A DNA stretch of 64,000 nt from Bdellovibrionales bacterium GWA2_49_15 (GTDB lineage: Bacteria; Bdellovibrionota; Bacteriovoracia; Bacteriovoracales; Bacteriovoracaceae), in assembly GCA_001769855.1 (NCBI GenBank), contig MEPP01000011.1, forward strand, positions 62,001 through 126,000, in the 5' to 3' direction. The first letter of the stretch is position 1. Each line of letters begins with the position of its first letter. The translations under genes and the position numbers were made by a program. Positions 44,676 to 53,921 of the stretch are shown one piece after another. The notes under the pieces were generated by a model. It saw only the letters and a program-made list of their open reading frames with translations, was not told where the DNA came from and made no database searches.

Positions 44676-46211
44676 ATGTCCCATGCCTTTAAGATTCTAG
44701 TCTTTTTATTGACCCTTATCTCTTTTTCTACCTTCGCCGCCAGCGAGCTGAAGGTTTTTAAAGCAACCTCCGATGCGCCCCATTCGCTGACAATCTATGA
44801 TCACGGGCTGGGCTCCCTTTATGCCCGTTTGAAAATGATCGAGCGTGCCAAAGAGAGCATTGATGTTGAATATTTTATTTACGATACCAGTCCTTCTTCT
44901 AGAGTTTTCAATCAGGCCTTAGTGAAGAAGGCCAAAGAGGGGGTCAAGGTTCGCGTGCTCCTCGATTACTTTTTGATTATTCCCGAGATCGATGTTTATC
45001 ATGCCGGAGAATTGGAAGCGGCCGGAATCGACGTGAAATATTACCACATCGAATCCATGGCGAAATTTTTGAAATTTCAATATCGCAGCCATCGAAAGCT
45101 GCTTTCCATTGACGGCAAAGAGGCCATGACAGGGGGCCGCAATATCGCCGATGAGTATTTTGATTTGAGTGATAAGTTCAATTTTATCGACAAGGACATT
45201 TACATCAGTGGTCCCTTGGTGAGCGCCATCGAAGAGAGTTTTGAAATTTTCTGGAACGATAAGCTATCTCAGAAGCTCGATATTGAAAAATATCGCAATC
45301 TGATGGCAGTGGATACCAAGTGGATTCAGGATAAAGTTCGCGATAGCGGCAAGGAAACTTCCTATCTTAAAGAAGTTGCTTCCCAGGACAAAGTGCTGGA
45401 CCGCCATTACAAAATCTTGAAAGGAAGTTTGAAAAAAGAGCAGGAAAAATTGTCCAAGGCCCGCAATTTTTTAGTGGAGAGCGATGAGGACCGTAAACTT
45501 TTGGGTGAGATTGAGGAGCTTGGGGGCAAAGCTGCTGCCCTTTCTCCCACCGGCCAATGCCATAATTTAATTTTTACCGCGGACTATCCCGGGTGGGGCC
45601 GGGAGTATCGTGAGACTAAAGGCATGCGTGGGGTGGTTAACCAGTACATGCGCGCCGTCAAAGAGGAGCTCACCATTGACTCCCCTTATTTCATTCCCGA
45701 CAAAGATTCCCGTACGATTTTCAAGGACGCTTTAAAGGCCGGGAAAAAAGTTTCCGTGCTCACCAACAGTCTTTATTCCACCGATGCCATTTATGTAAAT
45801 GCCGTGTTTAATTCCATCATCCCTTCTTGGATTAAGAAAGGCCTCAAGCCTTATATCTTCGAAGGAAAAATCCCTGAAAATTACCCGGTGGTGAATGCCG
45901 GTGTGGAGAAGGCGCGTTTTGGGACGCACGTTAAGGCCTTTGTTTTTGACCAAGATAGCTTTATGGTCGGCACCTATAACCTTGACCCGCGCTCTATTAA
46001 ATATAACGCGGAGATGGGAATTTTCTGTTTTGGTGAGCCGGAGCTGGCCCAGGCCATGCGTGCCGAATATGCCCATAAGCTGAAGGGAACAGTTTATTTA
46101 GATAGTCGCAAGACCTTGCGAAAGCACAAATTTGACCACATCACCTTTGCCAAGAAGGTGGTTTATTATTTGGTGAAACCTTTTGCCATGTTGTTCCAAT
46201 CGGCGCTGTAA
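44676..46211 (+). CDS. Secreted phospholipase D/cardiolipin-synthase-like protein
   Basis: A signal peptide (ILVFLLTLISFSTFAA) precedes a chain with two complete HKD motifs: HRKLLSID (His139, Lys141, Asp146) and HVKAFVFD (near His418, Lys420), each followed by a Gly-rich/Asn turn (TGGRNI and VGTYNLDPRS). Such a pair builds one active site for phosphodiester transfer or hydrolysis. With no clear membrane spans besides the signal, it is probably a periplasmic or secreted PLD rather than a standard cardiolipin synthase. Residues about 210-290 form a charged helical insert (SLKKEQEKLSKARNFLV). GGAGG lies five bases before the ATG. Confidence 0.88.
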   Translation: MSHAFKILVFLLTLISFSTFAASELKVFKATSDAPHSLTIYDHGLGSLYARLKMIERAKESIDVEYFIYDTSPSSRVFNQALVKKAKEGVKVRVLLDYFLIIPEIDVYHAGELEAAGIDVKYYHIESMAKFLKFQYRSHRKLLSIDGKEAMTGGRNIADEYFDLSDKFNFIDKDIYISGPLVSAIEESFEIFWNDKLSQKLDIEKYRNLMAVDTKWIQDKVRDSGKETSYLKEVASQDKVLDRHYKILKGSLKKEQEKLSKARNFLVESDEDRKLLGEIEELGGKAAALSPTGQCHNLIFTADYPGWGREYRETKGMRGVVNQYMRAVKEELTIDSPYFIPDKDSRTIFKDALKAGKKVSVLTNSLYSTDAIYVNAVFNSIIPSWIKKGLKPYIFEGKIPENYPVVNAGVEKARFGTHVKAFVFDQDSFMVGTYNLDPRSIKYNAEMGIFCFGEPELAQAMRAEYAHKLKGTVYLDSRKTLRKHKFDHITFAKKVVYYLVKPFAMLFQSAL

Positions 46212-46304
46212 ACCGGCATGTGCCTTTTTAAGTAATCTATTGCAAACTGAGCACTCTTAGCTTTTAATCACCCCACATTGCCACCTTTCTCACGGAGTTC
46301 ACCA

Positions 46305-47960
46305 ATGAGATTTCAACTTTTGTGGTTGCTCGTCCTCATCATTATCATGTGCCTCACGGTCGCCTGCTCGAAGGTTGCCCGGAAGGCCACCGTCACAGAA
46401 GAAAACAGACGCTGGATCGAGACGACGGCTTTTTTACACGCTCATCCCCAGAGCTACCAGATAGTCAAGGCCCCGGAGGGTGCTCAGGTCAGGGTATTCC
46501 ATCCTGAGATGGTTAAATGGATTGAGATGCCGGCCAATCCCAAATGGGCAGCAGAGCTGCTGGATATTCTCAGACCGCACTTGGATGTGACCCTTAATAA
46601 ATACCATTTTCCTCCGGCGGCCAAGCGAAATCTTGAGGAAGAGAAGGTCGATGAAACCCACTATGATGCTATCTGGGTGCGAGACAGTTTGTGGATTTAC
46701 CAAGGGCTCAAGCGAATCCCGGCCCGAAAGGAAGAGGCCCTGAAGCTGCTGCTCGCCACCTGGGACTACTTCGCCTCAAAGGCGCAGATGGATCGGTTAA
46801 ATGCGCTGATTGAAAAACCCCGGCCGACGGCGGACCCCATGGACTTTCCGCACATCCGCTTCAACGGCAATTCACCCGAGATGGATGATGTCTTGATTGA
46901 TGGCAAGGTTCAGCGATGGAACCACAAGCAGATGGATGCCTACGGTCTTTTTCTGCTCTCGCTCCTTGAGGCCGCCAAGTTTGGCGAACTTTCGGAAAAA
47001 GAACTTTCACCGGCGCGCCGGGAGGTCTTGCTGAAATTTCCCCTGTTCTTTTCAAAAATAAAATTTCATCTGCTGGAAGACGCCGGAGCCTGGGAGGAGC
47101 TGGAGAGACGCAATACCTCCAGTATCTCGCTGGCCACCCGATCCCTCGAACTCTGCCAGGAACTTCGCGACCAGCATTCGTTTCCCGCTGCCTGGACCAG
47201 GGCGGTGGGCGAGGCGCTGAAGGCGAGCGATAAGCAGACGCAAACTTTCTGGCGAAAAAATGGCCTTAGTGCCGCCGTCGATAATGGTTATAGGACCATC
47301 AAAAAACAGCTTAAAGCGGGTGGGGAATCGCCGGACTATTCCGAAAAAGACCTGCATTACCGACAGGCGGATGCGGCCCTTTTAAACCTGGTCTTTCCTT
47401 CGCCATTGAAAAGATTGCAGGAGAAAGACCTGCGACAAGTCGTGGCCATTGTCGAGAAGCTGGAACGGCCTTTTGGCATTCTCCGCTATCAAGACGACAG
47501 CTACCAGTCCGGCAACTTCTGGTTTCCAGAGCTCCTCAAAAGCATGAAGAACAAGGAGGCGCTTGAGAGCAAGATGACAGGGGATACTTCTTCCACCAAA
47601 GATTTTGAGGCGCGAGGAAGTCAACTTATCCAAGGTACCGAGGCCCAGTGGTTTTTTGACTCATGGCTGGCGCTGGCATACCTGCACCTGGCCCGAGTCA
47701 CCAAACAGGTGAAGTTAAAACAGCAAGATCTTTTGAAGGCCGCAATCCACCTCAAAAGGGCCGTGGGTCAGCTCACCGGTAAAAATTTGATTGCCGCTGA
47801 TGGCACAAAGGTTGGAGAGCTGCAGGCGCCGGAGAGTATCAATACGGTGGTCGTCGACAAGCTTCAGTACCAGCTACCCTCGCCGATTAGTCCTCTGAAC
47901 TGGGCCCGGGCCAAGCTCTCGATGGCGCTCTTGGAGTTTGCCCAGAGTGGCGCTTATTGA
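46305..47960 (+). CDS. Lipoprotein with (alpha/alpha)6-barrel glycosidase-like fold
   Basis: The ATG at 46305 follows GGAG and gives a lipoprotein signal (LTVAC, lipid Cys21). The body has a helical repeat pattern with AIWVRDSLWIYQGL, RWNHKQMDAYGLFLLSLLEA, EDAGAWEELERRNTSSISL and SYQSGNFWFPELL, ending NWARAKLSMALLEFA. This order (WxRD, QMDAYG, EDxGxWEE, NxxW) resembles glycoside hydrolase family 15 and the phosphorylase-kinase alpha subunit domain. A glucoamylase-like activity on an alpha-glucan is possible; the second catalytic acid needs alignment. As a lipoprotein it would act in the periplasm or on the surface. Its last 7 bases overlap the convergent lectin gene. Confidence 0.72.
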   Translation: MRFQLLWLLVLIIIMCLTVACSKVARKATVTEENRRWIETTAFLHAHPQSYQIVKAPEGAQVRVFHPEMVKWIEMPANPKWAAELLDILRPHLDVTLNKYHFPPAAKRNLEEEKVDETHYDAIWVRDSLWIYQGLKRIPARKEEALKLLLATWDYFASKAQMDRLNALIEKPRPTADPMDFPHIRFNGNSPEMDDVLIDGKVQRWNHKQMDAYGLFLLSLLEAAKFGELSEKELSPARREVLLKFPLFFSKIKFHLLEDAGAWEELERRNTSSISLATRSLELCQELRDQHSFPAAWTRAVGEALKASDKQTQTFWRKNGLSAAVDNGYRTIKKQLKAGGESPDYSEKDLHYRQADAALLNLVFPSPLKRLQEKDLRQVVAIVEKLERPFGILRYQDDSYQSGNFWFPELLKSMKNKEALESKMTGDTSSTKDFEARGSQLIQGTEAQWFFDSWLALAYLHLARVTKQVKLKQQDLLKAAIHLKRAVGQLTGKNLIAADGTKVGELQAPESINTVVVDKLQYQLPSPISPLNWARAKLSMALLEFAQSGAY

Positions 47961-49984
47961 ACGGTGATCACGCCCGGACGGATCGGACGGATAATGTTCA
48001 GTTTTACCCATGACCACTTTTCGTTGCTGTAGTTGCCGCAATCCCATAGGATGATGGGGGTGCCGTTTTGGGTGAGGGCCTCTTTGACATTGAGGCATTT
48101 TCCGCTGGAATGAACCATCAGACTATTATCCATGCGCCACTTTTGATTGGCGCTGTTGTTACAGGGATTAATGACAATTTCGCTTCCCGAGGCAGTGGCA
48201 TTGCCTTTGACCTCGACACAGAGTCCGCCATTTCCGATTAATTTTCCATCGCCTGTCAGCTTCCACAATTGATTGGTGTAGCCGACGCAGTCCCATAACA
48301 AGAGCGGCGTGCCGGGAGCAGGGTTCGCGCCATAATGGGTCAGGCATTTTCCACCTAATCCGTAGAGCGGCCGGGCCTCGGAGGGGCCGTTGCTTCCACC
48401 ATCGGTAAATTCCGGCCGCACTTCAATATCAATCAGATGTTGGACCGAAACATTCAGCGCGTTGTCCGTGGGGTGGGGAAGGAGAACGGAAAAATTTAAC
48501 GTGGTAATGCCTAAAGGAAGGATAGACGGATTCGCCAGCATCTGGGCATAGGTTTCCATTTTATTATTGATCCACTGGGGTCTTGAGATATAGGCCCGAC
48601 TGAGGCCTGGGTTATTTTGCAACCAGGACGCACTCAGGTTCAAGCTGCGGCGAAGGGGGTCCTTCACCAAAAAATTAAAGGCGAGGTTGTCAAAGGGTTT
48701 GCCATTGATCAGCATTCGCCCATTGCCTTTGACGATGGCAATTTTACTTCGAAGTGTCGGTGCACCGTTGTTTTCCGTGTAATTGAAAAGTGTCGCCTGC
48801 TCCACCGTGCGCGAGGTCGTGTCCACATTAATTCGTTCGGTGATGGAGTAACCAACATTCGTCGTGACCAGGGCCGGAGTTGGGCCACTGCCACCCCTGG
48901 GATTGAAAACCTCACTACAACAATTCATTCGTTTGATTTCGGTTACTTTTTGAGTGAAGAGGCCATGTAACTCTGCCAGCTGACGATTGGAAAAAGGGTC
49001 TCGTCTGAGAGCACATTCTGCCTGTGAAGCACACAGCAGTATCTCAGGACAGTGGCCTCGCGTATCGGTCATCAATTGATCTAATCGATCCAGGCATTCA
49101 TTCATGCGCGTTTCCGCTTCGGTCCGGTGGTCAGAGTTGGGATAATTTCCATGGGCGTGGCGATTGAGTTGGCCACAGGCACCACCGACGTGATCGACTC
49201 TTGACTGGCAATTAGAAGAGTGCGCGGTCATGGGAGCGAACAGCAGGCGATAGGCCTCCTTATATTGGGCCCACGCCGACTGTGCCCCCTCAATGGCAAC
49301 GTCGCAGGCGTTGGCGCGTGGAGGGCAGGGTTGGTAAACCTGAACAACCGCGACGTGAACAATCTTCAAACATTCATTACAGCTATCTTCCTTGGCATAG
49401 AAGGTGATGGGATAAAATCCCGGCTCCAACTTCTGCGGGTCGAGAGTGACCGAGATATAACCTTCCTTTGTGCCCTTGCCGATGACATTGGTGGTGATGC
49501 CATCATAATTACCCACCGCAACCTCGAGGGTTCCGATGGGATCAGTATGGGCAAACCAACCGGAGGGATCAAAGTCATCATAGTTACGTTGAGTGGACTG
49601 AACGTTAAAGCTCAGGCGTAAAGGTTGCCTGGCCTCCTTACTTAGCCGAACCCTTCCGGCGGCATAACAGTTTTTGTCGCTAAAGGCGGAGATGAAACCT
49701 GTGATGGTGCTGGCAATCGAAATACCGCCATTGGCCCTTATAAGCCCCGCAGGAACCACTCCTACGCCAAAGAGTCCGTCATAAATGGCACTGGAGCCGG
49801 TGTAGAGTGAGGAGATGTCTAGGGCCAGCTTGCCAAAATCCACCGCTGTTCCGCCCGCGGCACCGTAGAGCGTACAGGAGAGATCGGCCGGGCCGGTGGC
49901 CCGTAAATCGGCTTGGGCCCGTGGGGCCGGGATCAAGACCGAAGTGAGGAACAAAACAAGAGCTAAAAAATTGTTGAGTGTCAT
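47954..49984 (-). CDS. Secreted protein with C-terminal ricin-B lectin domain
   Basis: I start at ATG 49984, seven bases after GGGAG; the longer frame from 50083 lacks a signal. A Sec signal (FLALVLFLTSVLIPAPRAQA) precedes about 230 residues with Cys pairs (LSCTLYGAAGG, NCYAAGR, CNECLKIVHVAVVQ). A region of Cys-rich helices follows (about 235-380). A beta region ends in a trefoil lectin domain (about 560-675) with the QxW-type motifs TNQLWKL, NQKWRM and NEKWSW. It also has three CL/WDC repeats (GKCLTHYG, LLLWDCVG, GKCLNVKE, ILWDCGN). Such domains bind sugars. The N-terminal part is unknown; it could be a sugar-binding surface protein or the carrier of an unrecognised enzyme. Confidence 0.8.
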   Translation of the reverse strand: MTLNNFLALVLFLTSVLIPAPRAQADLRATGPADLSCTLYGAAGGTAVDFGKLALDISSLYTGSSAIYDGLFGVGVVPAGLIRANGGISIASTITGFISAFSDKNCYAAGRVRLSKEARQPLRLSFNVQSTQRNYDDFDPSGWFAHTDPIGTLEVAVGNYDGITTNVIGKGTKEGYISVTLDPQKLEPGFYPITFYAKEDSCNECLKIVHVAVVQVYQPCPPRANACDVAIEGAQSAWAQYKEAYRLLFAPMTAHSSNCQSRVDHVGGACGQLNRHAHGNYPNSDHRTEAETRMNECLDRLDQLMTDTRGHCPEILLCASQAECALRRDPFSNRQLAELHGLFTQKVTEIKRMNCCSEVFNPRGGSGPTPALVTTNVGYSITERINVDTTSRTVEQATLFNYTENNGAPTLRSKIAIVKGNGRMLINGKPFDNLAFNFLVKDPLRRSLNLSASWLQNNPGLSRAYISRPQWINNKMETYAQMLANPSILPLGITTLNFSVLLPHPTDNALNVSVQHLIDIEVRPEFTDGGSNGPSEARPLYGLGGKCLTHYGANPAPGTPLLLWDCVGYTNQLWKLTGDGKLIGNGGLCVEVKGNATASGSEIVINPCNNSANQKWRMDNSLMVHSSGKCLNVKEALTQNGTPIILWDCGNYSNEKWSWVKLNIIRPIRPGVITVQ

Positions 49985-50166
49985 ACCATTCTCCCTATCT
50001 ATTGGCAGCGGGGGACAATTACGGAAGCAACTTCTTCTGTCAAGAGATGTGAAAAAATGTAGGGGACAAGATGTCTCAGGCATGTCGAGATAAGTTGTCG
50101 GGATTCGACGTTTATTGAGTGAAATTCTATCTTTCAGATCGAAGCCATATCGGCTATATTCCTCCC

Positions 50167-50958
50167 ATGAAAAGAAAAATTATTAAAATTGATGAAGAGC
50201 TATGTAACGGATGCGGGGACTGTGTTACCGACTGCTCCGAAGGTGCCTTGCAAATAGTGGATGGCAAGGCCAAGCTGATTAAAGAGGATTTTTGTGATGG
50301 TTTTGGGGATTGTATTGGGGCCTGTCCAACCAATGCCATTACCATAGAAGAGCGGGAAACAGTTCCCTTTGATGAAAATCTGACCAAGCAACATCTTTTG
50401 AAAACCGCCGGCCCCAGTGCCGTCTCAAGAATGGAAGAGGCCCAGAAGAAACACCACCCCCAATGGATGCCTAAACCTATCCCGTCGGCGCACTCAGGAG
50501 GCTGTCCTGGTAGTCAGAGCAGACAGTTTGATCGGAGTAAGAACACTCAAATTCCCGGGGGCGAGAGTCAGCAACAGTCAGAGTTGGCCCAGTGGCCGGT
50601 GCAAATTCATCTGGTCAATCCGCAGGCTCCTTTTTTTAACAATCGGGAAATCGTGGTTCTCAATACCTGTGCCGGCATCGCCTCGGCCAATATTCATAAA
50701 GACTACATTCGCAACCGATCTGTAGTGGTAGGTTGTCCAAAGCTCGATAATACATCCGGCTACGCCCAGAAGCTCGCAAGCATTTTTAAAAATCCAACCA
50801 TTCCCAAAGTGATCGTCACTATCATGGAGGTGCCTTGCTGTTATGGACTTTCACAGATTGTTCAGCAGGCCGTGGCCATGGCAGGGCGGGCCGACCTTGT
50901 TCTTGAAGAGCACACCTTATCTCTCAGTGGTGAGCGAAAGGGCGTGAAAGTTTTTTAA
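50167..50958 (+). CDS. Ferredoxin-type 4Fe-4S protein with extra C-terminal domain
   Basis: The N-terminal 70 residues form a two-cluster ferredoxin fold: CNGCGDCVTDC (four Cys) and CDGFGDCIGACP, where one Cys position is Phe, as is usual in this family, so the second cluster may be three-Cys or bound with an outside Cys. A linker with CPGS (about 115-160) leads to a C-terminal part (VVLNTCAGIASANIHKDYIR, VVVGCPKLDN, EVPCCYGLSQIV) with further Cys that may bind metal or a cofactor. It is probably a cytoplasmic electron-transfer or maturation protein; the partner is unknown. I choose ATG 50167, which the family supports, although the site just before it is not a clear ribosome binding site. 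Confidence 0.8.
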   Translation: MKRKIIKIDEELCNGCGDCVTDCSEGALQIVDGKAKLIKEDFCDGFGDCIGACPTNAITIEERETVPFDENLTKQHLLKTAGPSAVSRMEEAQKKHHPQWMPKPIPSAHSGGCPGSQSRQFDRSKNTQIPGGESQQQSELAQWPVQIHLVNPQAPFFNNREIVVLNTCAGIASANIHKDYIRNRSVVVGCPKLDNTSGYAQKLASIFKNPTIPKVIVTIMEVPCCYGLSQIVQQAVAMAGRADLVLEEHTLSLSGERKGVKVF

Positions 50959-50969
50959 GTTTGCCACCA

Positions 50970-50987
50970 GGCCTGTGCAATCAGGCC
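50970..50987 (+). terminator. Hairpin after the ferredoxin-like gene
   Basis: GGCCTG-TGCAAT-CAGGCC is a perfect 6-bp stem 12 bases after the stop codon. It is followed by ATTCCCTAAAAG, not a U-run, so it is a weak intrinsic terminator candidate. Confidence 0.4.
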
Positions 50988-51023
50988 ATTCCCTAAAAGA
51001 ATGTTTTACGTTAGGCTCAATCA

Positions 51024-52334
51024 ATGAAATTTTTGCTACCGCTTATCCTCCTTTTGATTGATAGTTCTTTTGCCAGTGAAAAGCTGGCACAGATCGCGTT
51101 TTTGAAGGGCAATGTTCAAGTCAACAATCAGAAAGCAAGCGAAGGGCAGTGGATAAGTCAGGGCATGGTCATTCAAACTGCGGCTAGCAGCATCGCCCGA
51201 GTTGTCTTTAAAGATAAAACCCAAATTACCGTTGCACCCCAATCGAAACTGGAGATTACGACCCTTAAGAGCGATGCCCCCCCCATGCTTTCACTGCTGG
51301 ATGGGATCATTCGCTCCAAGGTTCAAAAGCAGCTGACCGGGGAAGGTGCAGGCAAGGACAAGTTACTTATTACCACTCGCACTGCGGCCATGGGTGTTCG
51401 GGGAACTGAAATTAACGTCAGCTTCAACAGTAAAAATAAATTAACCAATGTCATTACTTATAATGGCGAGTTGAAAATGGCCCAGAAGGACGCATCCAGT
51501 GAGGTTGATCATTCTAATATTCATGACCTCATCGATAGTGAAGACAGTGTGACCATTCCTGAAGGTCGCTTCTCGTCCGCCAACCCGGCCCTGGGAAACA
51601 AGACTACAATCCCCGTGAAACTTAGCCCACCTCAATTTTTCGGTATGAAAAATAATAAGGATTTTAATACTTCCGGTGGACTCGCGAGAAAGGGGCAAAG
51701 CTTCCGTTCAATTGTCCTGCCGGGCGTAAGACCGTCAACGATCTTTATTAACCAATCGGGACTCAAAAAGACCCTTACCGTGCATGTGGATGAACCGAAC
51801 TCTGACTCTGTCTCTCTCGTCCAATCAAGCACTGATTTTGCCAATGATCCGCCCCCGGAAGGTTTTCGCGACCCCGACACCGGTCAACTGGCACCGCCGG
51901 CCGGAGGCCTGATTGATCAAAATACGGGCATCTATCTGGCACCACCCCCAGGCAGCCTTTATGATGAAAACACCGGCGTCTATACTCTACCTGCGGACTA
52001 CGGAACTTTGGACCCCAGGACCGGCGAATATCACCCGCCGGAAGGTTATCAGCTCCATGATAATGGTGAATTCCTTGCGAGTGGCGATTCCAATCGCAAG
52101 TCAAAGCAGGTCCCTCCCAGCTTGGCGTCCAGTGAATCATGGGGGAGTGCTGCCTATGCCGACGGGACCGCCGGAAATATTATGAGCGCCAACGGGGTGG
52201 AGAATTCTAATCCTCTCCTCAACAATGATGATGTGATGGCCCTGTCCGATGATGTGTTAAGGGATTTCAATAATCAGTTTTACGGCGATTCCATAGAGCG
52301 ACGAACACTTGTTAATATGGGTTTTGCCTTTTGA
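51024..52334 (+). CDS. Secreted FecR-domain protein with D-x-x-TG-Y proline repeats
   Basis: A signal peptide (MKFLLPLILLLIDSSFA) is followed by a FecR-type domain (about 20-150): AFLKGNVQVNN, ARVVFKDKTQITVAPQSKLEI and TRTAAMGVRGTEINVSF, the last being the family signature. Residues about 275-355 contain four to five tandem units of about 15 residues with the pattern [PA]xGxxDxxTGxYxxP (DPDTGQLAPPAG, DQNTGIYLAPPPG, DENTGVYTLP, DPRTGEYHPPEG). The rest is Ser/Asn rich. It is the first gene of an operon with a TPR-barrel protein and a lipoprotein, so it may be part of an outer-membrane assembly. Such FecR domains without a sigma factor are common in secreted proteins; a signalling role is not implied. 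Confidence 0.8.
   Translation: MKFLLPLILLLIDSSFASEKLAQIAFLKGNVQVNNQKASEGQWISQGMVIQTAASSIARVVFKDKTQITVAPQSKLEITTLKSDAPPMLSLLDGIIRSKVQKQLTGEGAGKDKLLITTRTAAMGVRGTEINVSFNSKNKLTNVITYNGELKMAQKDASSEVDHSNIHDLIDSEDSVTIPEGRFSSANPALGNKTTIPVKLSPPQFFGMKNNKDFNTSGGLARKGQSFRSIVLPGVRPSTIFINQSGLKKTLTVHVDEPNSDSVSLVQSSTDFANDPPPEGFRDPDTGQLAPPAGGLIDQNTGIYLAPPPGSLYDENTGVYTLPADYGTLDPRTGEYHPPEGYQLHDNGEFLASGDSNRKSKQVPPSLASSESWGSAAYADGTAGNIMSANGVENSNPLLNNDDVMALSDDVLRDFNNQFYGDSIERRTLVNMGFAF
51848..52079 (+). repeat. Tandem repeats coding [PA]xGxxDxxTGxYxxP
   Basis: About five coding units of roughly 45 bases each. The protein repeat is clearer than the DNA repeat, so selection on the protein is likely. Units are PEGFRDPDTGQLAP, AGGLIDQNTGIYLAP, PGSLYDENTGVYTLP and YGTLDPRTGEYHP, then a degenerate PEGYQLHDNGEF. 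Confidence 0.7.
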
Positions 52335-52339
52335 GCGCA

Positions 52340-53905
52340 ATGAAAAATTACTATCTTATTACATTCCTCACGCTTTTTATCTTATCAATCTCCATGAGCA
52401 TTGCCAGCGAGGAACTGGGCCAGGAGATCTTCAAGCAGTACAGACAGGGAGCATACTTTCAGGCCATTGATCTTCTCGACAACTTGGAGAAAGATCCGTC
52501 ATCCCGGTCGACGGCCTGGTACTGGAAGGCCATCTGTTATCAGAAATTACAGGATCATAAAGAGGCCAACCGTTTTTTTGCTCAGACCGTGACCAGCGGA
52601 AATTATCCCAAGGAAGTTTACTATCAATACGGGCAATCTCTTTTCGCAGATAATAAGCTGGACGAGGCGCGGAAATATTTCACCAAGGCCTGGCAGGCAG
52701 GCATCAAACCAGGTCACTCGCTTTTTTATCTTGCCTACGCCCATCAGTTGGAAAAAGAATTTAAAGATTCCATGAGATATTATAGACAGCTGAGCGAACT
52801 CAAAAATCTTGATTCCAATATTAAGCAGGCCGCTAACTTTCAGCTGGGAGAGGTCTATCTCGCTGTGGCCGAGGAACATTCCAAAAACCAAAAGAAAAAT
52901 GTGACGAAGATGGTAATTCCCCAAATGCAAAGGGCCCTGGAGTGCGATCCGACCTCTGTCTTGGCAAGAGAGATAAGAAAGCGGATTGAGGAAATCCAGG
53001 TGAAATATGGATTATCATCTTTCGGGGCAGCGAAACCCTATCTGCTTTTCTTTAATCAGAATTTTGCCTATGACAACAATGTCACCTTAACTCCCGATCA
53101 GACCACCAATACTACCGCCACGGAACAGGCCTCTCCTGTGACAAAATCGGAGCTCTTTGGAAAGTATACTTTTAATATCGGCAATAAAATCAAAACGACT
53201 CCGGAGTTAAGAGTCAATTTTGATAAGTATTGGGAGACAAGTGAGCCGGCAATCTATAGCAATGATGAACTTTTTCTTGGTGCTGCGATTAGAAATCTCT
53301 ATCAAAACTCCTTTCTGGGAGAGGGCTCGGCCTTCCTTTTAGATTATGAGTATAATTACGCGAAAAGAGACTACTTGATGATTAAGCAGCTTGAATATTA
53401 TGGTAAATCGCAAACCTTGATTCTTGGCGAAAGCTTGCAATTGTTTTCTTCCGGTCCGAGTATCTTTAAAGGGAAGTACCAAAAATACACCAGCTACAGC
53501 AGTGCCAATGATTCCAGCACCTGGACTGTTAACCTGACTCAGTTTTTGAAATTTAACCAGAAGCGCTTGCTTCTCGTTATCCTAGACTACAGTGCGAATG
53601 ATGCTCGCAACAATACGAATGACAGCGCCAGCTGGCTCTTGCGGTCGGATTATTTTATTCCGGAGTTTTTTAGCAACACCACTTTGCAAGCAGGCTTGAT
53701 GCTGATCTTGCTCGACACTAAGCTGCAAAAAAGCACCCGAGGGGTAGAAAAGAAAGTCAACCCATTGGTAAAACTGACGAAAAATTTGTCTCACAATATG
53801 GATCTGGGATTGCAGTACGATTACACTAAAAATATTTCGAAAGATAAAAACCAGTATGACTACGACAAACATGTGGTCACTCTTAACTTTAAACTGCAGT
53901 TTTAG
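52340..53905 (+). CDS. TPR protein with C-terminal outer-membrane barrel
   Basis: The ATG at 52340 follows the upstream stop by 5 bases (a TTG at 52331 would overlap it by 4). A signal peptide (ILSISMSIA) precedes helical TPR-like repeats (about 30-195: AWYWKAICYQKLQDHKEANRFF, VYYQYGQSLFADNKLDEARKYF, HSLFYLAYAHQLEKEFKDSMRYY). From about residue 230 the chain changes to beta strands (YLLFFNQNFAYDNNVTL, FLLDYEYNYAKRDYL, SLQLFSSGPSIFKGKYQKY). It ends HVVTLNFKLQF with the C-terminal Phe of a BAM substrate. The TPR-plus-barrel layout resembles Slam-like and other export/assembly proteins. It lies in an operon with the FecR protein and a lipoprotein, which may be its cargo. Confidence 0.8.
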   Translation: MKNYYLITFLTLFILSISMSIASEELGQEIFKQYRQGAYFQAIDLLDNLEKDPSSRSTAWYWKAICYQKLQDHKEANRFFAQTVTSGNYPKEVYYQYGQSLFADNKLDEARKYFTKAWQAGIKPGHSLFYLAYAHQLEKEFKDSMRYYRQLSELKNLDSNIKQAANFQLGEVYLAVAEEHSKNQKKNVTKMVIPQMQRALECDPTSVLAREIRKRIEEIQVKYGLSSFGAAKPYLLFFNQNFAYDNNVTLTPDQTTNTTATEQASPVTKSELFGKYTFNIGNKIKTTPELRVNFDKYWETSEPAIYSNDELFLGAAIRNLYQNSFLGEGSAFLLDYEYNYAKRDYLMIKQLEYYGKSQTLILGESLQLFSSGPSIFKGKYQKYTSYSSANDSSTWTVNLTQFLKFNQKRLLLVILDYSANDARNNTNDSASWLLRSDYFIPEFFSNTTLQAGLMLILLDTKLQKSTRGVEKKVNPLVKLTKNLSHNMDLGLQYDYTKNISKDKNQYDYDKHVVTLNFKLQF

Positions 53906-53921
53906 GTGATCGGAGTCGACC

